A stretch of DNA of 19,792 bases from positions 1-19,792 of the forward strand of contig JADJSZ010000083.1 of assembly GCA_016711405.1 (NCBI GenBank). The letters run 5' to 3'. The notes under the pieces were generated by a model that was not told the DNA's origin, ran no database searches, and saw only the letters and a program-made list of their open reading frames with translations. Of this stretch, positions 13,690 to 19,792 are shown one piece after another. This DNA comes from Candidatus Hadersleviella danica (GTDB lineage: Bacteria > Chloroflexota > Anaerolineae > Promineifilales > Promineifilaceae). The stretch's first letter is position 1; the number at the start of each line of letters is the position of its first letter. The position numbers and the translations under genes were made by a program.

Positions 13690-15511
13690 ATGCGTACTCT
13701 TCTACTCGGCCTTGATGCCTTTGACCCCGTGCTGTTTGAACGGCTGTATGAGCGGGGGGAAATGCCCCATTTGGGCAAATATGTCCAGCGCGGGGGTATG
13801 CGCGGCTGGGAGTTACAAACCCACCCCAAAGCGAGGTGTCGTGGACGAGCATGGCCACGGGGCAAAACCCCGGCGGGCATGGGACTGTTCGATTTTGTCC
13901 ACCGCGACCCAGCCTCTTATACCCCATTTGTGTCGCTGTTGCCCACGGCCGCTGGCTGGCGCGGCCTACCTTCACCAGCCGAGCCACACCCCCACCATTT
14001 TCGATTTTGCCGCATCGCGGGCTTTCCATCCACAGCATTGTGGTGGCCAGCCCATTTCCCCGCTCGGCCGCAGGAACCCATAGACACCCTGCGGGGTTGG
14101 GCACGCCCGATGTGTTCGGCCGTTTGGGGTGGGCACGCTGTTCTCCAGTAGCCTCGCCACGGCCGATACCACAGCGGGCAAAATCCCGTTGCGGCCGTTG
14201 GCCAGCACAGAAGCGCGGCCGATTTGCGGGGGTGTTGCACGGCCCCGCCGCCAAAGGGGTGGAACTCTCGTTTGCCGTGGAATTGTTGGCCGATGGCATG
14301 GTGCAGGTGCAGATTGGCACACACCAAATGCGTTTGGCCGTGGGGCAGTGGAGCGAGGTGTTGCCGTTGACCTTGCGCGGGGGGTGGTTCGGCCGTTTAC
14401 AGGTGGTCACGCGGCTCATTGTGACCCGCACCGCGCCCGATGTGGCCGTTTATGTGTTGCCCTTGCAGATGCACCCACTGGCCGCGCCGTGGCATTATGC
14501 CGCCTCGCGGCCGTTTGTGCGCCGCACATGGCAAGCGGCGGGGCCGTTCCTCACCCTTGGCTGGCCGCAAGACACAACGGCCGTCGAAGAGGGGCATCTC
14601 AGCCGCGCCCACTTTTTGGCCTTGTGTGACCTCATCGAAGAGGAGCGGGAGCGGGTGTTGCTGTACCACCTCGGCCGTTTTGGGGAGGGGTTGCTGGGGT
14701 GTGTGTTGGACACGCTGGACAGGGTGCAACACCTGTTTTGGCGGGATGACCAGCCCGTGGTGGCGGCGTGGTATCGGCGGCTGGATGGGTTGGTGGGCAG
14801 GGTGGAGCAGGTTTTGGCCAGCCAGACGAGCAAATACCCCACCCAACTCGTGGTCGCCTCTGACCACGGTTTTACGAGTTTTGACTACAAAATCCACCTC
14901 AACCGCTGGCTCATCCAAGAGGGGTATTTACGGCCGCAAACGGCCGCCCCCGCTGGGCAATTAACGCAGGTGCAATGGGCAGACAGCCGCGCCTATGCCG
15001 TGGGGCTGAACAGCATCTACTTGAACCAAGCGGGGCGCGAGGGGCAAGGCATTGTCGGGGCGGGGGAGCGGCTCGCTTTGCAGGAGAGATTCGCCACAAG
15101 TTATTGGGGTGGCGGGGGCCAGACGGCCGGGCGGTGGTGCAAGCTGTGTGGCGGCAAGAGGAGGCGTTTGAGGGGCCGCTGGCCAGTTATGGGCCAGATG
15201 TGGTGGTGGGGTTTGCCCCCAGCTATCGCGCTTCGGCCGAGACGGGGCTGGGGGAGTGGCGGGCGGAAAGTGTCGTTGAAAATCGGGATGAGTGGGGGGC
15301 TGACCATTGTGTGGCGGCCGAGGCTGTGCCGGGGGTGTTGTTCCACAGTGGGGGTCTCGGCCGTACCCCCCACCCCTCCTACCGCGACATGCCCGCCCTG
15401 ACAGTGGGGGCGGATTTAGCGCCCCCGACCCATCTGCCACCCCCGCCAACGGCCGTGGCCGAAGACCCGCAAACGGTGGAGGAGCGGTTGCGGAGTCTTG
15501 GGTATTTGTGA
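13690..15511 (+). pseudogene. Alkaline-phosphatase-superfamily phosphodiesterase, broken by many single-base frame changes
   Basis: Put together across frames, the protein is about 600 aa and follows the type I phosphodiesterase/nucleotide pyrophosphatase pattern: MRTLLLGLDAFDPVLFERLYERGEMPHLGKY (metal Asp9), SWTSMATGQNPGGHG (nucleophile region) and LFDFVHRDPASYTPF. A clean 850-nt block (about 14240-15085) includes LVVASDHGFTSFDYKIHLNRWL (Asp-His metal site), and the last part has FEGPLASYGPDVVVGFAPSYR and GADHCVAAEAVPGVLF. The stop is at 15511. About eight frame changes crowd into 13825-14235 and one near 15085-15110, mostly at C or G runs; no substitution stop is needed. All expected metal-site motifs survive. 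So it is either a very recently decayed gene or an intact gene with consensus errors. Related proteins are membrane-associated or cytoplasmic hydrolases or transferases with unknown substrates. Confidence 0.7.
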
Positions 15512-15524
15512 GTGGAAAGTGTTG

Positions 15525-15605
15525 GAAGTACGAAGTACGAATTACGAAGTACAAATTACGAAATTACGCGAGGGATATCGTACTTCGTATTTCGTAATTC
15601 GTCCC
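15525..15605. repeat. Hairpin built from GTACGAA heptamers between convergent genes
   Basis: GTACGAA, GTACGAA, TTACGAA, GTACAAA, TTACGAA in a strict 7-nt period (15528-15562); the complement CGTACTTCGTATTTCG and CGTAATTCGT follows at 15579-15602. Five T's come after it on the plus strand (CGTCCCTTTTT). It may act as the terminator of the phosphodiesterase gene and lies 12 nt from the stop of the opposing gene. Confidence 0.8.
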
Positions 15606-15616
15606 TTTTTCCCATT

Positions 15617-17192
15617 TTATTGGTAGGGTGCGTCCACATCGAGGAGCTTGCCCAATAGTTGGTTATACATGTCACTGGCGATGGTGCGTTCGGTGGCAAA
15701 GAGGTTGTTCATCTCTTCGGGGTCTTGCTCGAGGTTGTATAGTTCGTTGACCCCTCGGAAGAAGGGGTCGTTGCCCTGAAAGTTTTGGTAGCCGAAGGTG
15801 TGGATGAGTTTGTAGGAGCCGTTGAAGAGGACGGCCGTGCCCGCCATGAGCGGGCGATCGCGCCGGTTGGCTTTGCCCTCAAAGGCAAAAATGCGCTTGC
15901 TCCGTTTTTGGGGGGAAGTTTCATCAAATTGGGGCAATACTTGTCCTTCTGTCCAATCCACTGGCTCTTGCCCAGTGATGTAGCGCAGGGTGGGCAAAAT
16001 GTCGGTAGCACTGGTGGCGCGGTTGGTCACGTCTTGGCGGGTTTGTTGGCCGGGTTTGTGGACAAGCAGGGGGATGTGGATGACGGGTTCGTACATCGCT
16101 TGGGTGATGTGGCCGTGGATGCCTCGCTCGAAAAGTTGGCCGTGGTCGGCCGTGACAAAAATATAAGTGTTCTCGAGCAAACCCATTTCGGTCAGCGAAT
16201 CGTACAAGCGGCCGAATTCGGCATCGGCATAGGCCATGTAACGGTCGTATTCCAGCCAGTATTGGTTGAGTTGGGGTTGGGGCCACGCCTGCGAAAAGTG
16301 GTGGGGGGGTTTGGTGGGGGTGTCAATTGTCTTGGAACAGTTGGGTGAACTCGGCACAGGGCGATAGGGTTCGTGGGGGCAGGCAGTGGCAATAGGCGAG
16401 AAACGGCCGTGGCATTTCCCGTACCTGCCCCATCAGCCAATCTATTGTATCTTCCAGCCGAAAGGGGTGGTTGCCTTCGGTGAGCGAGGGGAAACCCGCA
16501 GGGAATTGTGCCCCATAGAGCTTTTGGATTTGCTCGGCACGCACTCCCCGCCGCACCTCATCGGCCAAGGAAAGGAAGAGCGAACTGGGGAGCCGCTCAT
16601 CGCGGGGCAAAATCATGTCCTCGCTGAGCATGGCGGTGTTGATGTCGCGGTTAAATAGAATGTCGCTCAGGATTTCGTCGGTGAGGAAGAGCCGCTCCAT
16701 GGGCAAAAGGTGTTCGATGTCGCCCATGAATTGGTTGAGCAAAAGCTGGGCGAGGAAGTTGTGGGTGTAGGCTAGTCGGTAGTAGCCTTCGCCAACGCTG
16801 GTGAAGATATTTTGCTCGGTAAATGGGGGGGCAACTGTGCCGCGAATGTTGAAGGCGCGATTGGTCCACGGGTAGGTTCCTGTGAGCAGGGTGGCCGTGC
16901 CCGAACTAGTGAAATTGCCGCCCGCATAATGGTTGTGGTAGACGATGGCTTTTTCGGCAAAGCGGCTTAAGTTGGGGGTGGTTTCGCGGTGGTAGCCGTA
17001 GAGGGAGGCGTGGCGGGCGGAGAAGGCATCCATGACGAATATCAGGATGTTGGGTGTATCGGCCGCTTGTCCTGTAGGCTGGGTTTGCTGGGGGGCAACG
17101 GCCGTGGCCGACCCACCAGCCGCCCGCCACACCGCAGGCACAAAAGGAGCCAAGGCCAAAAAACGGAGAAATTCGCGACGACTGAAGGACAT
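15617..17192 (-). CDS. Tat-exported sulfatase-fold (AP superfamily) protein; one apparent frameshift
   Basis: Start at 17192: MSFSRREFLRFLALAPFVPA, a twin-arginine signal (SRREFLR) with a hydrophobic core, so a folded exported enzyme is expected. The sulfatase domain (PF00884 type) has NILIFVMDAFSARHASLYGY (metal Asp), NFTSSGTATLLTGTYPW (nucleophile Ser/Thr), HEPY (metal-side His) and VTADHGQLFERGIHGH (metal Asp-His and His). The C/S-x-P-S-R sulfatase signature is absent, so it is not a formylglycine arylsulfatase. The nucleophile region is more like LTA-synthase or phosphoglycerol transferases. The frame breaks in a C5 run near 16377. With four C's the gene is exactly 525 codons. No Shine-Dalgarno is visible; heptamer repeats directly join the start codon. 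It precedes no gene on its strand in its unit and probably follows the membrane protein at 17258-17796. Confidence 0.82.
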
Positions 17193-17193
17193 G

Positions 17194-17254
17194 GGATTGG
17201 AGAATGCGGAATGGGGAATGGGGATTGCGGAATGAAGGCGACTGAGGGACTGAG
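17194..17254. repeat. Period-7 arrays abutting the sulfatase-fold gene start
   Basis: Six consecutive 7-nt units GGATTGG, AGAATGC, GGAATGG, GGAATGG, GGATTGC, GGAATGA (17194-17235), starting 2 nt from the start codon, then ACTGAGG, GACTGAG (17241-17254). It fills the gap to the upstream gene. Confidence 0.85.
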
Positions 17255-17257
17255 AGA

Positions 17258-17796
17258 CTATCCCGCTAGGTTGCGGCCGATGATGACCAGTAGGCTGAGC
17301 AAATCGAGGGCGAGGTAGACTTGGGCGAGGACGGTGAGGCTGGCGGCAAAGCGGCTGAGGGCGTTGGCACGGCCGCAAACGGCGCACCACAGCCCCACCA
17401 GCCCCAACCAGCAAATAGCCCCCACCCAAGCCGCAATCTCCCCCCTGACCATGCCATCAAGCTCTGACTGGTGAGGTGAATCACGGCCGCCCACACCCCG
17501 CTTAAAACCAGCCATGCCGTCGCCTGAGCCACCCAATCCCCCATCCCCCACACACGGGGGGGCAGGAGCAGGCCAAGCAGTGCCCAAAAGAGGGTGATTA
17601 GCACTGTTTCGAGCAAGGCGAAGGCTTGCAGGTAGGCGATGATGCCGAGTAAATCGGCCGTTGTTTCCCGGTTGCGCAGGGCGGGAATCTCCCAAAAAAG
17701 CACGTAGAAGGCCCACAGTTGGATGACGATGAGGGCGGCCGTGAAGACTTTGCCCACATTCAGCCATGAGCCAAGGCGTTGGTGGAAAAAGGACAT
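17258..17796 (-). CDS. Five-helix integral membrane protein of unknown function; one apparent frameshift
   Basis: I do not recognise the family. With one G added to a G6 run near 17452 the gene is exactly 180 codons from the ATG at 17796 to the TAG at 17258. The 179-aa product has about five membrane segments: VFTAALIVIQLWAFYVLF, AYLQAFALLETVLITLFW plus LLGLLL, VAQATAWLVLSGVWAAVI, IAAWVGAICWLGLVGLW and VYLALDLLSLLVII. Loops are short, and there is no obvious catalytic motif or signal peptide. The start has no Shine-Dalgarno sequence and is preceded by a purine-rich period-7 repeat. It is about 65 nt upstream of the sulfatase-fold gene on the same strand, so the two may be co-transcribed; a role in envelope or in support of that exported enzyme is inference from position. 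Confidence 0.7.
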
Positions 17797-17800
17797 GGGG

Positions 17801-17835
17801 AGAGAAGAGAGAAGAGAAAAGAGAAGAGAGGGAGG
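17801..17835. repeat. Purine-rich period-7 array AGAGAAG
   Basis: AGAGAAG, AGAGAAG, AGAAAAG, AGAAGAG and a degenerate end, only 4 nt before the start codon of the membrane protein gene (on the opposite strand it reads as a pyrimidine tract). Confidence 0.75.
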
Positions 17836-17838
17836 ATG

Positions 17839-17866
17839 GGTGCAACCCACTTGATTAAGTTGCACC
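17839..17866. repeat. Short inverted repeat
   Basis: GGTGCAAC (17839-17846) and its complement GTTGCACC (17859-17866), 12 nt apart, in the spacer upstream of the membrane protein gene. A regulator site or small hairpin is possible. Confidence 0.45.
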
Positions 17867-17908
17867 AGAAGAGAATAATGGCGGGGTCTAGTATCAGTGT
17901 CCAGAAGT

Positions 17909-17933
17909 CAGTATTCAGTATTCAGTATTCAGA
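17909..17933. repeat. Period-7 array GTATTCA
   Basis: Three perfect tandem copies of GTATTCA (17911-17931) in the spacer between the last gene's 3' end and the membrane protein gene. Confidence 0.85.
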
Positions 17934-18008
17934 CACATTTACCAGAGTAATACCTACTGAAAACTGGCACTAGGGGCTGTTGATAAAGGGGAGGTAGATG
18001 GCTGGGTT

Positions 18009-19708
18009 CTACACCGTCATCGTCACGGGAATTGCAATGACCAATGAGTTGGGGTCGGTGTTGGAAGGCAGAGAGTGCCTGTGTATACGCGGGGAGTTTG
18101 GCCTGTGGCATTGAAGTTAACAGCCGTGAAAGGAAACCCTTGCTGGCCAACATCTAAAGCGGCACCCCATATGCCACTAGTTAATTGTAAAGCGTTGCCT
18201 GTGTTAGTGGTTCCGCTAATGGCAATGGGGGGTGCCCAAGGGCCAGAGACAAGCGAGCCACTGGCCACCCACTCTATCAATAAGTGCCACTGGGAAGCAG
18301 TAAGCCCCCAAAATCCACCGTATTGGCCATAATCGGGCGGGCGGTATTGCTGGGCGTAGTTTCGGAAGTGCGGTAAATGCCACTCCATTGGGTGCTAACC
18401 AAGGTGTTGCCACTGAAGATGATGTTTCCACCTGCGTTCGGTTGGCCATCGTAGACATTGTAAGCATAACCCGTGATGGTGGAGGTGATGGGTGAGCCAG
18501 TTTGATAGGCAAAGAAGGTGACGGTGTCTAAGCGCCAGTTTTGGTGATGGCGTTGGCGGTCGTTTCGGCCGCTGGCCCTGTCGTGGCGCGGTTGCTAAAC
18601 ACAATCGCGCTGGCGGCACGGCGCAAACTAGCCGCTTCGTAAAAGGCCCAATCCAACCCCGAACCACCCGTGTTGCCAATGGTGAACATCACATTCCCAA
18701 GTTCATTGGGAGCCAGCGTGAGATTTAGCTCAGTGTGACTGGTGGTAATGGTTGGTGGAGAAACCGTGGTGATTAAGCTCATCATGTTTGGTTGCCGAAC
18801 CATCACCGATAGAGGTGGCATGCAAGATAACCTCATCACTCTCAAATTGGGTGGCATTGGCGGGAACCTCTACGTTGACGGTGAAGGTGACGGTTTCCCC
18901 TGCCGCAATGGCTGGCGCGGCGGGCACACCTGTCGTGTTCCAACTGTTGTTGTTCACCGTCAGGGCAAAGCTAGCAACATTGCCTGTGTTGGTAATGGCC
19001 ACTTCATAGCTAACCGTGGTTCCCGCATTCCCAGCTTGGGTGTCATCGGCCGACATGTCAACCCCATACACAGGGTCTACCAATTGGCAACCTGTCGCCG
19101 TTGTTTCGGAAATGCTCAAATCAAAGGGGCCGTTTGAGCCTGAATAACCATCCACCACAATAAAGTATTCAATGCCTGCAGAGGCATCAATGGAAACTTG
19201 TTCGGCGATGCCACCCAAGCCCTGTGTCATCCACCACCACACAATCGTTCAACGAACTCGAGCAAACGGATTCATACACAATCAATGATAAATCCTGCGC
19301 CCCTGTGCGGTCACAGCAGTTGGAGGTACAGCTTTGGTCAGTGGCAATGCTAAAGGCACGGTCAGGGCCAGTGCCCGTGCCCGTGTAGATAGCGCCACGG
19401 GGAGGGTCCACCGCCAACCCCATTGGTTGGGGCTGTACAGGTGGGGTCGGTGACATCGGCGGGCAAATCGTAGTCATCGGTTTTGCCCTAGGGTTGTGTC
19501 GCTAATGGGCCCCATTGGCAATGTGCCCAAAGGGGGCTGGTTGAAGCATCCACGCAAATATCGCCTGCGGTGGGGGCGGCAGGAGGGCGGTTTGATTCTT
19601 AGACCACCCAACAATGGCTCCCTAAAGAAGGAGGTGAATAACAAATAGAGAGAGAAATTTACGGCGCGTAACGGCCGTGACTAACGATTGAACCCACTGC
19701 AAAGTCAT
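18009..19708 (-). pseudogene. Secreted PPC/Ig-like repeat protein, broken by many frame changes
   Basis: The ATG at 19708 has AAGGAG 9 nt upstream (19723-19718) and begins MTLQWVQSLVTAVTRRKFLSLF, a signal- or Tat-like start, but a stop follows soon in that frame. Reading across frames, the recognisable pieces in order are TAGDICVDAS, KTDDYDLPADVTDPT, RGAIYTGTGTGPDRAFSI, DLSLIVYESVC, EYFIVVDGYSGSNGPFDL (PPC-like fold), an Ig/DUF11-type block (VSYEVAITNTGNVASFALTV, AIAAGETVTFTVNVEVP), LNLTLAPNELGNVMFTIGN, a module with TVTFFAYQTGSPITSTITG and GTYW-IEWVASGSLVSGPW, and a C-terminal end PNSLVIAIPVTMTV before the stop at 18009. At least eight indels are needed, for example a missing G near 18297. 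It looks like an extracellular multi-domain protein, perhaps the tail of a protease or adhesin, but no catalytic domain is seen. Confidence 0.6.
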
Positions 19709-19792
19709 ATTATGAATCTCCTTGATTTGGCCTTAAACGAAATTTTTGCGAATTTTAGGCACACCAACCCTTTACAAAAAAGTATACCCCAC

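Noticed and set aside
15617..17192. Arylsulfatase
   Set aside because: The fold and metal residues fit the AP superfamily, but the C/S-x-P-S-R formylglycine signature is missing.
19781..19786. TATACT as a promoter for the last gene
   Set aside because: It is a lone hexamer at the window edge; the -35 region cannot be seen.

Overview
The window looks like chromosomal DNA of a free-living, probably filamentous member of the Chloroflexota (Anaerolineae/Caldilineae-like). The grounds are indirect: Pro/Thr-rich TPTPT linkers in exported proteins, a TadE-type pseudopilin, a free-standing Roadblock/LC7 protein, many beta-rich secreted proteins, and alkaline-phosphatase-superfamily enzymes beside a tiny YVDP membrane protein. 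No rRNA, tRNA, IS element, CRISPR array or phage gene was recognised.

Layout. Positions 1-7110 lie on the minus strand: a truncated secreted beta-propeller-like protein (1-1074), a TadE-CARDB surface protein with two reading-frame breaks (1294-3300), pyrG (3883-5496), a Roadblock/LC7 protein (5708-6076) and a CysQ/inositol-monophosphatase enzyme (6310-7110). Then come plus-strand genes: a secreted triple-LysM glycoside-hydrolase-like protein (7347-8943), and a two-gene unit of an FprA-type ferredoxin-NADP reductase (9243-10586) with a double RNase HI (10588-11484). A shared terminator region separates these from a minus-strand pair, an 85-aa unknown and a stand-alone cyclic-nucleotide-binding protein (11567-12265), followed by a DUF5995-like gene (12404-13195). 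Divergent from that run a small membrane protein (13350-13577) and a frame-broken AP-superfamily phosphodiesterase (13690-15511). Convergent to these are a Tat-exported sulfatase-fold protein (15617-17192) and a five-helix membrane protein (17258-17796). The last gene (18009-19708) is a frame-broken secreted PPC/Ig-like protein.

The most striking features are in the DNA rather than in the genes. (1) The palindrome CGGCCG is strongly over-represented: I counted 19 copies in 9241-11520 and 11 within pyrG, in several codon phases, which resembles the highly iterated palindrome HIP1 of cyanobacteria. (2) Most intergenic gaps carry short tandem arrays with a 7-nt period, each gap using a different unit, often folded into long imperfect hairpins and several abutting start codons. 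This resembles cyanobacterial STRR elements. (3) A related family of about 90-nt palindromes built on GATAGA hexamers occurs three times and brackets pyrG. At protein level the main oddity is RNase HI followed by a second RNase H fold that has lost most catalytic residues.

Six genes need single-base indels, mostly in C/G homopolymers, to read through. Four of them become a whole number of codons after only one or two corrections, which points to consensus errors. Two (13690-15511 and 18009-19708) have many breaks and may be decayed genes or poorly resolved sequence.
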